Shown here: one piece after another, positions 19,674 through 29,518 of the stretch | How positions within the stretch are numbered: position 1 is the stretch's first letter | Layout of the letters: the number at the start of each line of letters is the position of its first letter | Assembly (NCBI RefSeq): GCF_025685565.1 | Contig: NZ_JAGSYE010000001.1 | Coordinates: 620,001-684,000, forward strand | Origin: Granulicella aggregans | GTDB taxonomy: Bacteria > Acidobacteriota > Terriglobia > Terriglobales > Acidobacteriaceae | DNA: 64,000 bases | Direction of reading: 5' to 3' | The notes under the pieces: generated by a model | Database searches by the model: none | Told to the model about the DNA's origin: nothing | The model's input: the letters and a program-made list of their open reading frames with translations, nothing else | Translations under genes and position numbers: made by a program

Positions 19674-21527
19674 CTACTCGCCCGGAGACTTGTGCTCACT
19701 CTTCTTGAGCAAAGCGTCCAGGTGACTCTGCGCATCGGTCGCATCCGGCTTGGCTGCGAGCACCCGCCGATAGTAGCCGGTCGCCTCGTCAGGGTGTTCG
19801 AGCGCCTCTGCCGCGATGCCGCGCAGAAGGTTGTCCTGCCACTCCGGGTGTAGCTTCTCATCGCCGAAGGCAGTCCAGACATCCACCGGTGCCTCCGAAG
19901 GAAGCACCCGCACCGTCATCGACGCAACTGCGGCCCGTGGAGCGGAGGGGTCGATCGCGCGAAGGACGAGCCGGTAGGTCCCCTGACGCAGGTTCGCAGT
20001 ATCGACGGTGTAGCCAGAGACGAGGTTTCCCGCATCGTCGGCATCGGTAGTCGAGACCTCTTCATCTCCCTCGACGCGGTTCGGGTCTCCCGACGAGAGA
20101 GCGATCGATCCCAGCGTGTAGTGCACCTTGATCATGCGAGGTGCCGCCTTCGGGCTCGCGCCAACCGTCGTCTGAGCCGGCCGGGGAAGCCAAAGTTGAT
20201 AGACGAGTGGCAGCTTGTCCCCCTGGTGCAGCTCGATCAATTGCTCGCCCCGCGGTGGGAAACGCAGTCCGGCTAAGGTGAATGGAAGCTGTTCACGAGA
20301 GGTCTGCAGCGCGCGGCCCTGGTAGACCATCAAACCGGAGACTCCCAGACTGTCTGGCTGGGGCGCCGGAACCACGACATGTTGTGAGGCGCGGGTGGAC
20401 TCATGCGTGATCTCGTTGGTAAGGATCGCCTCGATGACATAGCTCCCCGGAACCAGGGGGAGCCGCCCCTCTGCCGCAAAGATCTTCGCCTTCCCGGCGA
20501 TCGCACCAGCAGGAGACGTCTGACCGATCAGATGATCAACGCGCTGATACGCCGCCTTGCCAGCCTCAGTTGAAACATGCGTTTCAAGGGTCATGGCGTA
20601 GCCCGTCCGCTTGTCGGGAAGTACGCCGATCAATCCGGCGTCGGGCTGCTCCTTGCGTACTAGGTAGTGCACCGAGCTTAGCCCGCGACTGTCGCGGAGA
20701 ACCACCGTCTGAAGCTCCGTAGCATTGAATCCAGTAAAGATTCGGCTCGTCACCACCTCGCGCGATGCGGCGCGTTGCCGGGCGATCCGCTCTTTCTCCA
20801 GCTTCTGGTCAGGGAGGCTGCGTACCGCCTCCAGCAGCAGGTCAGACTGCATCGTGGGCTCAGGGTGGTCCACACTGATCGGCTCACCAGGCAGCAGGCT
20901 CACCATCGCATGGGTCGCCTCCGCACCCATCGACTGATCGATCGTCCGCAGCGCCTTCGCGTCGTCGTGCTCGTCGTTGGTAACGATCTTCGTCGGACCA
21001 TCGCTCACTGGCGAGTAGAGCTTATAGTTATCGGTCTCGCTGGGCTTGTAAAAGACAAGATTGAAGGCTGGCGGAAGAGCGGGCGTGGGCGAGTGGTAGA
21101 ACCAGATCTCTACCGGACGCGTGCTGATTCCCTGGTGCAGGTTTGACCTCTGTTGCGGAGGCCCAAGCGTGATGTAGACCCGCCCCATGTCAGTGCGCCA
21201 GCCATCGTTGTAGCGCTCGTCCCCGAAGTTCGCACGGACATAAGCCAGCCGCCGGTAATGCTCTTCCTTGAAGGTGTTGATCGGGCTGTGCGGGGTCGGA
21301 TTCCGCGACTCCCAGAACTGCTCGATGAACTTCTCCCGCTCGTCATCGGTCTGCAGACGCAGGAACTCTTTCCGTTCATCCTGGGTGATGATGTACGGCA
21401 CATCCTCTTCGATCCACTGCCGAAAGTACGGAGGAAGATTCTTCGGACTTACCGCATGAAGTGACAGCGTCGAAGCGCACCAGGTAAAGCACAGGAGCAG
21501 GACGGGAAGGGAGCGGAAGTGTCGCAA
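19674..21527 (-). CDS. GWxTD-domain secreted protein
   Basis: A 617-residue protein with a signal peptide (MRHFRSLPVLLLCFTWCA). The GWxTD signature is DGWRTDMGRVYITLGPP near residues 108-124, preceded by the family's ERKEFLRLQTDDEREKFIEQFW segment. The rest is beta-rich and the C-terminal about 50 residues look like a TPR (DEATGYYRRVLAAKPDATDA). GWxTD proteins are frequent in Acidobacteria and have no settled function. It lies downstream of the second TonB receptor on the same strand, but a strong terminator separates them. Confidence 0.85.
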   Translation of the reverse strand: MRHFRSLPVLLLCFTWCASTLSLHAVSPKNLPPYFRQWIEEDVPYIITQDERKEFLRLQTDDEREKFIEQFWESRNPTPHSPINTFKEEHYRRLAYVRANFGDERYNDGWRTDMGRVYITLGPPQQRSNLHQGISTRPVEIWFYHSPTPALPPAFNLVFYKPSETDNYKLYSPVSDGPTKIVTNDEHDDAKALRTIDQSMGAEATHAMVSLLPGEPISVDHPEPTMQSDLLLEAVRSLPDQKLEKERIARQRAASREVVTSRIFTGFNATELQTVVLRDSRGLSSVHYLVRKEQPDAGLIGVLPDKRTGYAMTLETHVSTEAGKAAYQRVDHLIGQTSPAGAIAGKAKIFAAEGRLPLVPGSYVIEAILTNEITHESTRASQHVVVPAPQPDSLGVSGLMVYQGRALQTSREQLPFTLAGLRFPPRGEQLIELHQGDKLPLVYQLWLPRPAQTTVGASPKAAPRMIKVHYTLGSIALSSGDPNRVEGDEEVSTTDADDAGNLVSGYTVDTANLRQGTYRLVLRAIDPSAPRAAVASMTVRVLPSEAPVDVWTAFGDEKLHPEWQDNLLRGIAAEALEHPDEATGYYRRVLAAKPDATDAQSHLDALLKKSEHKSPGE

Positions 21528-21542
21528 GCAGGTACCTCACAA

Positions 21543-21575
21543 AAAAAGACAGAAGGGAGAGAGTTCTCCCTTCTG
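21543..21575 (-). terminator. intrinsic terminator after second TonB receptor
   Basis: On the minus strand an 11-base perfect stem (CAGAAGGGAGA with TCTCCCTTCTG, 21550-21560 and 21565-21575) with a 4-base loop is followed by TTTTTTT (21541-21547 on the plus strand as A). Confidence 0.9.
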
Positions 21576-21617
21576 CCTATTTTACTAATCAATCAGGTTG
21601 AAGTAGATCAGGGTTAG

Positions 21618-24600
21618 TTAGAAGCTGAGAACGACGTTGAACCGTGCGTGGAACGCGGTCACGAAGCTCGCTGGTTTGCCGTAGTCCGCGTTGATGACGC
21701 CCGGAGCTGTGTCAAGGTTCTGGTTCTTGGTGATGATGGGCTGGCTGTTGAAGATGTTGAATCCGTCGAATCCCATCTTGACGGTGTACTTCTCAAGGAA
21801 GTTGAAGCTGTCCGAAATGCTGGCGTCGTCGTAAAAGTTGACCGGTGTCGTACCCAAAGTGCCACGACCGCCGACGGGAACTTCACCCGGATTCAAATAG
21901 ACAGGATGGCTCTCGTAAGCGCTAAGCGGAGTTCCCGAAAGGGCGTGAATCCAGGTACCAACGGTAACCCCGCTCAACTTGCTCAGATACGGCGTATCTT
22001 TGCCGAGCGTGTAGGTCACAAGAGCGTTTGCCACGCTGCGGCGGTCTTCGTTGAGATAACCACGCTTGAACTGATCGCCCAGCAACCCGAGCGCACCCTG
22101 CGTGAAGTCGAACAGCGAACTGATTCCGGGGTCGGACTGGCCGTTGTCGTTGCGGTAGAAGCCTTCATAATTACCCCAGAGCTTCGCGTAGCGATAGTTG
22201 ACCATCGCCTGCCAGTGGTGGCTGAAGGCCTTATCGAACTCGAGCTCGAGGCCCTGGTAGTGCCGGCGCGGGTTGGCGAAGCCATCCGGAATTCCGTCCG
22301 CCCCAAGACTCGCACCGTTCGTGCTCGCATTGGTGATGCAGGCTCCGTTGTAAGGGGTTCCGTCGAAGTGGGTAAAGAACGAACCATAAGCGACAGACGT
22401 GTCATTCGATACAGTGCAGCCCGCTACTGGGGCGACGTAGTTGGCAGCGGTCGCCTGTCCAGGAGTCCGACCTCCATTGGCTGCGGTGTACTGGGCAGGG
22501 GTGTAGGTCACTTCCTTCTCATTCACGAACAGGTCGGTGCTGGCCGTGGGGTTTGCAATACCACCAGCGTAGTTAGCATCCACATAAGCGCCTTCCGGTG
22601 ACGTAGAGCCGATATCCTCTACGATGCGAGCGAATTGACGATCAATGTAGCGCGCTTTGACGATCATGCCAGGCTTGAGCTCATGCTCCACGCTCAGCAT
22701 GTACTCGTCGGCAAACTCCATCTTCGTGCCCGGGATAATACCCTCTCCAGTGGATGAACCGAAGTTCGGTGCACCGAAGTTGCCTGCGTTGGAGGACTTG
22801 GCAGTACCGTTCAAGACGGTTGAGGTGTTGGGCGTTACCGCTCCAGTAGCGTCGACCACAGCGTTGCCGCTAGCGTCAGTGACAGGGGCGAAGTAGAAGG
22901 TCGTATCGTCCTGCTCGTTGCCTAGCTGCCGAACCGCTGCATCCAGGGGAAGCGGATTCTGGTAGCGCGAGTAGGCAAACTTGACTGCATTCTTGCGGGT
23001 GCCAAACGGATCAATCGTCATGCCGACGCGTGGCGACCAGTTATCCCGCCAGTTGTAAGTAACCAGCGAGCCGCCATAGGTCTGCTGTTCCCAACGAAGA
23101 CCTGCGTTAACCGTCACGTACTTGTTTGGCGAATAAACTTCGTTTCCGTAGGCCGACTTGTAACGCGAGAGAGCCGAAACAGTCGATCCGTTATAAGTAC
23201 CGCGGATTTGCTGAAGGTACACGTCGTTGCCCTTGTAGTGCCCGCAATAAGCGCAGCCCGAGGTGCCAGCCGCATAGGGCGTCGCACCGTCTGCCTCCAG
23301 AACAGGCTCAAGGTAGAAGGTCGCGTTTGTCAGCTTGCCAACCGCTGCTGCTGGGACGTTGGAATAGAGCGAAGTGATCGAATCCCCAGCTGCGTTGGTT
23401 CCGGGGATGGCGAAGCTGGCTCCGGTCCGCAATGTCGAGTTCGCAAAGTCGACATGGTTGTAGTAGTAGCCAACCATCGCTGTGTGCTTACCGAAGAAGT
23501 TGCCCGTGGCCTGCATTTCACCGGTCAGCGTGTAGTTGGCGTCCTTGGTCTTATAGTAGGTGCCGAAGCCATAAGGCGTGTAGGGCTGCGAGGTGCGATC
23601 GCTGATCGAGTAGGTGTCGGCCAGCGGCGAATCCGTAAAGTGCTCGGTGCTGTAGGCGTAGGCGGCAAACCCAGTGAGACCCTTGTAAAGCACAGAGTTG
23701 ACGCGGGCGATCGAGTTGCGCGTTCCGTAGTTATAGGAGTCGCTGACGATGTTGAAGTTGGTACCCGAGAAACTTTCCGGCGCGACGTTGCGACGCGAAG
23801 GATCCCCGTAGGAGGAAAGCTCGACCACCGTGCTGCCGAAGGGCGTGTAGGTTAGCTTGCCGGACCAACTCAGGCTGGTCGTGCTGAAAGCGCGTTGCCC
23901 CTGAGAGTAGAGTGCGCCCGCCGGATTCGCAAGGCCAATAGTTTGATTCAGCGTGGGGTCGAACGCGCCGAAGAAGAAGAGCTTATCACGGAGGATGTAG
24001 CCGCCGAAGGTCGCCCCACCCTCATATTGAGGTGTCGAGAGCGTCTGCGAGGGAGTAGTCACTACGTAGTTATATTGGTAAAGCTGCTTGCGGTTCGCAT
24101 ACCCCCAACCCGGAGACAGGTAGCCTTCGAGCGAACCGTGATACCTGTTTGAGCCCGACTTGGTTACGATCTCGACAATACCGCCGTCGCCCAGGCCATA
24201 CTTGGGCTCAAATGCGGCAGTCTTGATGTCGACTTCCTTCACGAAGAGTTGGTTGATGCCGGTGCCGAGCGAGCCATACTGAGGCGTATAGACACCCAGT
24301 CCGCCGTATGCCTGGTCCGTGATCGTCACTCCGTCGGCAGAATAATTATTCTCAAGGCCGCTAGACCCGCCGATGGAGGGGTTCGCCGTGCCGGTACCGC
24401 CGCCGCTGACCACGCCCGGTGCGGCATAGAACGCGCCTGATACGTTACGCGGCAAGGGAAGATCGCTAATGAAAGTGTCCGAAAGTTGGGTATTGACGGA
24501 GCTGTTTTCGACGTCAATGGCGGTCGCGCCGCCTTCAACCTCAACCGTGACGCCGGCATCGCCGACCGACAGCGAGGCGCTTAGGTTCGCGGTGTGATCG

Positions 24601-24920
24601 ATGCTGACTTCGTTGTCCTTGGAGATGAAGGTACTGAAACCTGCAGCCTTGACCGTCACGGTGTAAAGGCCAGGCGTAAGCCCGCGGGCCTCATAAGCCC
24701 CCTTCGCATCGGAGACCAGATTGGTGGTTCCCTGCGGCCCCACGATGGTGATCTTGGCGTTTGGAACTGCGGCACCCGTGGAGTCCGTAATCAAGCCAGC
24801 AAGTCCGCCGCTGACCGCGTTGTTCTGCTGGGCAGATGCCAACGGTGCGGCAATGACGGCAGCACTAAGCAGACTCGCCGCAAAAATGGCCTTCCGAAGT
24901 AAAGAGAGAGAAATCGACAT
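21618..24920 (-). CDS. Oar-like TonB-dependent receptor, second copy
   Basis: A 1100-residue outer-membrane receptor. The ATG at 24920 has AAGGAG 10 bases upstream. Signal peptide MSISLSLLRKAIFAASLLSA ending ASAQ. Carboxypeptidase-regulatory domain at about 38-115 (LAGLITDSTGAAVPNAKITI). Plug region includes YSADGVTITDQAYGG and FVKEVDIKT. The barrel ends FNVVLSF. It shares design but little obvious sequence with the receptor at 1027-4635, so they are likely not a recent duplication. Ligand unknown. It is transcribed toward its own terminator at 21543-21575. Confidence 0.9.
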   Translation of the reverse strand: MSISLSLLRKAIFAASLLSAAVIAAPLASAQQNNAVSGGLAGLITDSTGAAVPNAKITIVGPQGTTNLVSDAKGAYEARGLTPGLYTVTVKAAGFSTFISKDNEVSIDHTANLSASLSVGDAGVTVEVEGGATAIDVENSSVNTQLSDTFISDLPLPRNVSGAFYAAPGVVSGGGTGTANPSIGGSSGLENNYSADGVTITDQAYGGLGVYTPQYGSLGTGINQLFVKEVDIKTAAFEPKYGLGDGGIVEIVTKSGSNRYHGSLEGYLSPGWGYANRKQLYQYNYVVTTPSQTLSTPQYEGGATFGGYILRDKLFFFGAFDPTLNQTIGLANPAGALYSQGQRAFSTTSLSWSGKLTYTPFGSTVVELSSYGDPSRRNVAPESFSGTNFNIVSDSYNYGTRNSIARVNSVLYKGLTGFAAYAYSTEHFTDSPLADTYSISDRTSQPYTPYGFGTYYKTKDANYTLTGEMQATGNFFGKHTAMVGYYYNHVDFANSTLRTGASFAIPGTNAAGDSITSLYSNVPAAAVGKLTNATFYLEPVLEADGATPYAAGTSGCAYCGHYKGNDVYLQQIRGTYNGSTVSALSRYKSAYGNEVYSPNKYVTVNAGLRWEQQTYGGSLVTYNWRDNWSPRVGMTIDPFGTRKNAVKFAYSRYQNPLPLDAAVRQLGNEQDDTTFYFAPVTDASGNAVVDATGAVTPNTSTVLNGTAKSSNAGNFGAPNFGSSTGEGIIPGTKMEFADEYMLSVEHELKPGMIVKARYIDRQFARIVEDIGSTSPEGAYVDANYAGGIANPTASTDLFVNEKEVTYTPAQYTAANGGRTPGQATAANYVAPVAGCTVSNDTSVAYGSFFTHFDGTPYNGACITNASTNGASLGADGIPDGFANPRRHYQGLELEFDKAFSHHWQAMVNYRYAKLWGNYEGFYRNDNGQSDPGISSLFDFTQGALGLLGDQFKRGYLNEDRRSVANALVTYTLGKDTPYLSKLSGVTVGTWIHALSGTPLSAYESHPVYLNPGEVPVGGRGTLGTTPVNFYDDASISDSFNFLEKYTVKMGFDGFNIFNSQPIITKNQNLDTAPGVINADYGKPASFVTAFHARFNVVLSF

Positions 24921-25271
24921 CTAGTGAAGCTCCTTGAAAGAAGGTGAAAGATCGCCCGAATCGGAGTTAGGTGAATCAAGCAAGATTTGAGCCCCGGCTG
25001 AGACATGGGGCAACTCTAGCGAAAGAGAGTCAACAATTTGTGGTTGGTGACGTACGATGCAATTGCAGTGCCATACCGAACCTGCCGAACGGAATTTCTT
25101 GCGCAGATCCCATCAGAGGCGGCAATCCCACTTCCGGGGCATCAGCCTGTTCTTTGAAGGGACGCGCAGGGGGCTAACTGTCTCATTGCAGAGATTTCCA
25201 TCCCGCAGCCGTGGCCGGAACCGGTCGGGGGAGGGAGGGTGAAGTCCAGAACCTCGTCGATGCCGCAGAAC

Positions 25272-25290
25272 CCTGTGAGGGCCTCACAGG
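25272..25290. promoter_or_regulatory. 19-base perfect dyad upstream of gyrA
   Basis: CCTGTGAGG (25272-25280), one central base, CCTCACAGG (25282-25290). The arms are perfectly complementary. It lies 155 bases before gyrA and about 350 bases before the TonB receptor. Too GC-balanced and without a T run to be a terminator; a regulator site is inferred. Confidence 0.4.
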
Positions 25291-25428
25291 ACCGCCAACA
25301 TCCGGTTTCAGAGAGCAAGCCAGGCCAATTCTCCAAAAAATAATATATGTTGGCGATCTTTTGAACACCCCGTCACCCAACTCGAAACCGGGCCAGGTAG
25401 AGCGGGCTCACGGCCGGCAAACTCCACT

Positions 25429-25434
25429 TATAAT
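25429..25434 (+). promoter_or_regulatory. candidate gyrA -10 element
   Basis: A perfect TATAAT ends 11 bases before the gyrA ATG. No -35 like TTGACA is found 16-18 bases upstream. If used, the transcript would start within a few bases of the ATG and be nearly leaderless. A chance match is possible. Confidence 0.3.
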
Positions 25435-25445
25435 AGAGACTGACT

Positions 25446-28340
25446 ATGGCTGACGAACTGTTTCCCGAAGACCCGAACAAACTCCCCGACCCACAAGACG
25501 CCGCATCGAACGCTCCTCCTGCCGCTGGCTCTCCGCCCGACGATGGCGGTTCCACCGTCAAGGGTCGCGGCGCCGCCTTCATGCTCTCGATCAACATCGA
25601 GGACGAGATGCGCCGCAGCTATCTCGACTACTCGATGTCGGTCATCATCGGCCGCGCTCTGCCCGACGTCCGCGACGGCCTGAAGCCGGTGCATCGCCGT
25701 ATCTTGTACGGCATGCAGGAGATGGGCCTCCAGTTCAACAAGAAGTACACGAAGTCTGCGAAGGTCGTCGGCCACGTGATGGGGAACTACCACCCCCACG
25801 GCGACTCCGCCATCTACGACACCATGGTTCGCATGGCGCAGGACTTCTCCCTCCGCTACCCGATCATCGATGGCCAGGGCAACTTCGGCTCCGTCGACGG
25901 CGACCCACCGGCCGCCATGCGTTACACCGAGTCCCGCCTGACCCGCATCGCCGGCGAGATGCTCGCCGACATCGACTCCGACACCGTCGACTTCGTGCCC
26001 AACTACGACGAATCGACGCAAGAGCCGTCGGTCCTCCCGGCGCGCATCCCGAACCTCATCATTAATGGTAGCTCCGGCATCGCCGTAGGCATGGCGACCA
26101 ACATTCCTCCGCACAATTTGAAGGAAGTGGTCAACGCCGCCATCGCGCTGCTGTCGAAGTCGCCGCAGGACCACCGTTCCGACCTCGACCTCTGCCTCGA
26201 ACACGTCATGGGCCCGGACTTCCCCACCGGAGGCTTCTTATTCGGTCGCACCAACATCCCGAACGCCTACCGAACTGGCCGTGGCCGCTTCATGATGCGC
26301 GCCAAGTGCGCCATCGAGAACATCTCCGGCGGCCGCCAGGCCATCATCGTCACCGAGATCCCCTACCAGGTCAACAAGTCGAAGCTCATTGAGCGCATCG
26401 CCGAACTGGTTAACGAAGGCGTCATCACCGACATCGCCCGCGACGAGTTCCGCGACGAGTCCGACCGCGACGGCATGCGCATCGTCATCGGCCTCAAGCG
26501 CGGCGCCGAGCACCAGATCGTCCTCAACCAGCTCCACAAGCACACCCAGATGCAGGAGTCCTTCTCGATGATCTTCCTGGCCGTCCACAACGGCCAGCCG
26601 AAGGAGCTCCCGCTCGACCAGGCCATCCGCGCCTTCCTCGACCACAGGGTCGAAGTCGTCCGCCGCCGGACTGCATTTTTGTTGGCCAAGGCCCGCGAGC
26701 GCGAGCACGTCTTGCTCGGCTACCAGATCGCCCTCGACCACCTCGACCAGGTCATCCGCATCATCCGCCAGTCCGGCAGCCGCGCCGAAGCCCGCGAGAA
26801 GCTGTTCCAATACTTCTCCGGCAAGACCATCGACCTCCGCGGCACGGAACTCGCCGGCATCACGCTCGACCCGGCAAAGTACGGCGTCGACATGACCTTC
26901 TCCGTCACCGGCACGCTGATCCTCAGCTACCGCCAGGTCGACGCGATCCTCGAACTCCAGCTCTACCGCCTCACCCAGCTCTCGATCGACGAACTCCTCA
27001 AGGAGCTCTCCGAGGTCCGCGCCAACATCGCCGAGTTCGAATCGATTCTGGCCTCGCAAGCGAAGCTCCGCGCCGTCATCGTCAAGGAGCTCGAAGAGAT
27101 CCGCGACAAGTACGGCGACGCCCGCCGCACCACCATCATCGACGAGACCGCCGAGCTCCAGCTCGAAGACCTCATCGCCGACGAGCAGGTCGCCGTCACC
27201 GTCTCCAACACCGGCTACCTCAAGCGCACGCCCATATCCATATATAGGCAGCAGCGTCGCGGCGGCACCGGCCGGCTCGGCATGAAGACGCGCGAAGAGG
27301 ACTTCGTCGCGCAGCTCATCATCGACTCCACCCACGCCTACCTGCTCTGCTTCACCAACACCGGCCGCGTCTACTGGCTCAAGGTCTACGAGATCCCCGA
27401 CATCTCCGCCGCCGGCAAGGGCAAGGCCATGGCCTCGCTCATCGACCTCCAGCCAGGCGAGAAGGTCGTCACCATCCTTCCCGTCCGTGACCTGAACGAG
27501 GAAGGCAAGAACATCCTCTTCGCCACCCGCAACGGCACGGTGAAGAAGACCCCGCTCAAAGACTTCTCGAACGTGATGGCGCGCGGCATCATCGCGATCG
27601 GCATCGACAAGGACGACGAGCTGATCACCGCCCGCATCACCGACGGCCAGCAGGTCATCTTCCTCGCCACCCACGACGGCATGGCGATCCGCTTCAACGA
27701 GCAGGACCTTCGCCCCATGGGCCGGCCCGCCTACGGCAACAAGGGCATCGACCTGCGCAAGGGCGACTACGTCGTCGGCGCGGCGGTCACGCCTTCGGAC
27801 GCCAGCCGCGAGGCCAAACGCCTCGAACTCGCCGAGAAGAAAGGGCTAGCCGACGCTCTGAAGGCCGCCGTCGCCGAAGCCATCGAGACCACACCGCTCG
27901 CGCTCTCGGGCTCGCCCGAAGACGTGCCGGTAAAGCCCGAGGCGGCCAAATCCGCCAAGCTAGAGAAGCTCGAAAAGCAGCTCGGCCTCACGCCCTGCCT
28001 CATCCTCTCGGTCACCGAGAACGGCTTCGGCAAGCGCACCGACGTCGACGAGTACCGCCTCCAGAGCCGCGGCGGCAAGGGCGTCATCAACGTCAAGACC
28101 TCGGCCAAGAACGGCAAGGTAACGGGCATCAACCTGGTCGACGAGACCAGCGAGCTGATGGTGATCAGCCAGTTCGGCAAGATCATCCGCATCGACACCA
28201 AGAGCATCCGCGCCGCCGGCCGCAGCACCATGGGCGTCAAGCTCCTCGACCTGGAACCCCAGGACAAGGTAGCCGCCGCCGTGGTCATCCCACCGGAAGA
28301 GGCAAAGGTGCAGCCGGAAGAGGGAACGCTGTTGCAGTAG
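25446..28340 (+). CDS. gyrA: DNA gyrase subunit A
   Basis: 964 residues; breakage-rejoining subunit of DNA gyrase, which negatively supercoils DNA with GyrB. The N-terminal 45 residues are an acidic, Pro/Ala-rich extension; ATG 25581 is a possible alternative start closer to other GyrAs. Catalytic Tyr is Y160 in [10 protein letters not shown]. The quinolone-determining region [11 protein letters not shown] has Ser121 and Asp125, equivalent to E. coli Ser83 and Asp87, so no common resistance change. The GyrA box is QRRGGTG near residue 603, confirming gyrase rather than Topo IV. A roughly 60-residue charged, Ala/Lys/Glu-rich insertion (about 785-845) interrupts the C-terminal pinwheel. The last 174 bases recur at 29297-29470. 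Confidence 0.97.
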   Translation: MADELFPEDPNKLPDPQDAASNAPPAAGSPPDDGGSTVKGRGAAFMLSINIEDEMRRSYLDYSMSVIIGRALPDVRDGLKPVHRRILYGMQEMGLQFNKKYTKSAKVVGHVMGNYHPHGDSAIYDTMVRMAQDFSLRYPIIDGQGNFGSVDGDPPAAMRYTESRLTRIAGEMLADIDSDTVDFVPNYDESTQEPSVLPARIPNLIINGSSGIAVGMATNIPPHNLKEVVNAAIALLSKSPQDHRSDLDLCLEHVMGPDFPTGGFLFGRTNIPNAYRTGRGRFMMRAKCAIENISGGRQAIIVTEIPYQVNKSKLIERIAELVNEGVITDIARDEFRDESDRDGMRIVIGLKRGAEHQIVLNQLHKHTQMQESFSMIFLAVHNGQPKELPLDQAIRAFLDHRVEVVRRRTAFLLAKAREREHVLLGYQIALDHLDQVIRIIRQSGSRAEAREKLFQYFSGKTIDLRGTELAGITLDPAKYGVDMTFSVTGTLILSYRQVDAILELQLYRLTQLSIDELLKELSEVRANIAEFESILASQAKLRAVIVKELEEIRDKYGDARRTTIIDETAELQLEDLIADEQVAVTVSNTGYLKRTPISIYRQQRRGGTGRLGMKTREEDFVAQLIIDSTHAYLLCFTNTGRVYWLKVYEIPDISAAGKGKAMASLIDLQPGEKVVTILPVRDLNEEGKNILFATRNGTVKKTPLKDFSNVMARGIIAIGIDKDDELITARITDGQQVIFLATHDGMAIRFNEQDLRPMGRPAYGNKGIDLRKGDYVVGAAVTPSDASREAKRLELAEKKGLADALKAAVAEAIETTPLALSGSPEDVPVKPEAAKSAKLEKLEKQLGLTPCLILSVTENGFGKRTDVDEYRLQSRGGKGVINVKTSAKNGKVTGINLVDETSELMVISQFGKIIRIDTKSIRAAGRSTMGVKLLDLEPQDKVAAAVVIPPEEAKVQPEEGTLLQ

Positions 28341-28360
28341 TCTTCCATCACATATCAACA

Positions 28361-28390
28361 GCAAAGGCTCCGCAATCGCGGAGCCTTTGC
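28361..28390 (+). terminator. gyrA intrinsic terminator
   Basis: Thirteen-base perfect arms GCAAAGGCTCCGC and GCGGAGCCTTTGC with an AATC loop, 20 bases after the gyrA stop. T-tract is short (TGTTCT). Confidence 0.8.
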
Positions 28391-28440
28391 TGTTCTGGCG
28401 AACACTGCTAAAGTGGCTCATCCGCACAGAGGACTATCGG

Positions 28441-28806
28441 ATGGCTCGTGTATCCCTTCAGATCAAGAACGTTACGTCCATCCTGCTCGCCGCGGCAGCG
28501 AGCGCCTCGTCCGGCATCACCGTCAAAATGTACCTCGACCATAAGAGCTGGGCGTTTCCCGCCGTGTGCCTCGCAGTAGCACTCTCGTGCCAGCTCGGCC
28601 TGATCTTTGTGGAGTCGAAAGAGGAGGAAGAGCTATCATTAACCCGAAAGCAGCGGTTGGAGGCAGTGAAAGCCGAGATCGCTGAGGATAGGGCGCTCAC
28701 CGTGCGTATTCAACACGAGATCGAAGTCGGCGATCCAGAGGCAGCGGCAAGGTGGATTCGGTTTAGAAAGGACAAGGATGGAAAACACGATCTACATCGC
28801 GAATAA
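28441..28806 (+). CDS. small membrane protein with coiled-coil tail
   Basis: A 121-residue protein from ATG 28441, with GAGGA upstream. Two hydrophobic segments (VTSILLAAAASASSGITV and FPAVCLAVALSCQLGLIFV) are followed by a charged helix (KEEEELSLTRKQRLEAVKAEIAEDR) likely coiled-coil. No family recognised. It overlaps the next gene by 29 bases and is the first gene of the cassette inserted after gyrA, so it is probably cotranscribed with the RelE/ParE-like gene. Confidence 0.65.
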   Translation: MARVSLQIKNVTSILLAAAASASSGITVKMYLDHKSWAFPAVCLAVALSCQLGLIFVESKEEEELSLTRKQRLEAVKAEIAEDRALTVRIQHEIEVGDPEAAARWIRFRKDKDGKHDLHRE

Positions 28807-29056
28807 ATTTGCCGATTCCCTCAAGCATCGCCCTGACGATGAGCAGGAGCGGATCGCAGATATGATCGACTCGCTCGCCGGAGACGGCTGGAAAGACAGC
28901 GAGATTGCCAGTCCCGACGGTTCTCTCGGCGGAGGTCTGCGCGCGCGCCGATCCGGCAACTTGAGCCTCCTCTTTCGCTATGCCCCCGAACAGCACGCCA
29001 TCATCGTGGCAAACGTCATGCCCGCCGCCGATTACGAACTGGCCACGAAGGCATAG
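28778..29056 (+). CDS. RelE/ParE-fold-like small protein
   Basis: A 92-residue protein from ATG 28778, with AAGGACAAGG just before it. The order helix-helix (FADSLKHRPDDEQERIADMIDSLAGDG) then strands (LRARRSGNLSLLFRYAP, AIIVANVMP) matches the RelE/ParE toxin fold, including LRARRSGNLSLLFRY as the usual L-R-x-G-x-x-R-L-x-Y-like strand. Catalytic residues are not clear. It overlaps the membrane-protein gene by 29 bases and is followed 8 bases later by the next small gene. A toxin role is inferred only. Confidence 0.6.
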   Translation: MENTIYIANKFADSLKHRPDDEQERIADMIDSLAGDGWKDSEIASPDGSLGGGLRARRSGNLSLLFRYAPEQHAIIVANVMPAADYELATKA

Positions 29057-29064
29057 ATTCGCGA

Positions 29065-29292
29065 ATGGGCGTGAATAGCAGGACTGCCATGACTCCCGTC
29101 CAGGAACTCACCGACGAGCAGTTTCAAGAGCATGCGCTCTCAATTCTTGAGCGCGAACTCGGACTGGATGGCCTTGTTCGTTTCCTGCGCCTCTACCGCC
29201 CCGGCACAGGCGACTACACCGCAGAGCGGCACAAGTGGCTTGCCGGAATCACGGTCGCCGACATCGCCCGCGAATTGAACTCTGAAGGCTGA
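29065..29292 (+). CDS. small conserved protein, possible partner of RelE-like protein
   Basis: 75 residues from ATG 29065, or 67 from ATG 29089, which has AGGA 6 bases upstream. The core LTDEQFQEHALSILERELG then VRFLRLYRPGTGDYTAERHK and ITVADIARELN looks like a family of small proteins found with toxin-like genes. An antitoxin role is suggested by the neighbour but not shown. The stop lies 4 bases before the second gyrA-tail copy begins. Confidence 0.55.
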   Translation: MGVNSRTAMTPVQELTDEQFQEHALSILERELGLDGLVRFLRLYRPGTGDYTAERHKWLAGITVADIARELNSEG

Positions 29293-29296
29293 CTCA

Positions 29297-29470
29297 AGCC
29301 AGTTTGGCAAGGTCACCCGCATCGACACCAAGAGCATCCGCGCCGCCGGCCGCAGCACCATGGGCGTCAGGCTCCTCGACCTGGAACCTTAGGCCAAGGA
29401 AGCCGCCGCCGTGGTAATCACGCCAGAATAAGTGAAAGTGCAGCCGGAAGCGGGAGTGTTGTTACAGTAG
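29297..29470 (+). pseudogene. gyrA: decayed duplicate of gyrA 3-prime end
   Basis: Bases 29297-29470 align without gaps to 28167-28340, the last 174 bases of gyrA, at a constant offset of 1130. By my count about 22 positions differ (roughly 87 percent identity). The match stops exactly at the TAG stop on one side and begins just after the preceding small gene on the other. In the gyrA frame the copy has internal stops TAG (29390-29392) and TAA (29429-29431), and it has no start, so it is non-coding. It looks like a displaced or imported gyrA terminus left when the three-gene cassette entered. Confidence 0.92.
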
Positions 29471-29518
29471 ATAGAAAATCGAGAACCGAGAGCTGAGTGC
29501 ACTCGTGGGAGATCAGAA

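Larger units (their letters stand above)
24921..25445. other. 525-base divergent intergenic region before gyrA
   Basis: No gene is supported here. It must hold the promoters of the TonB receptor (leftward) and gyrA (rightward). It contains the dyad at 25272-25290 and an A/T run AAAAAATAATATATG near 25336-25350 that might be part of a promoter. Confidence 0.5.

Noticed and set aside
26238..27674. 478-codon open frame antisense to gyrA
   Set aside because: Codon-bias shadow (Asp/Glu/Leu/Val-rich) opposite a conserved gene.
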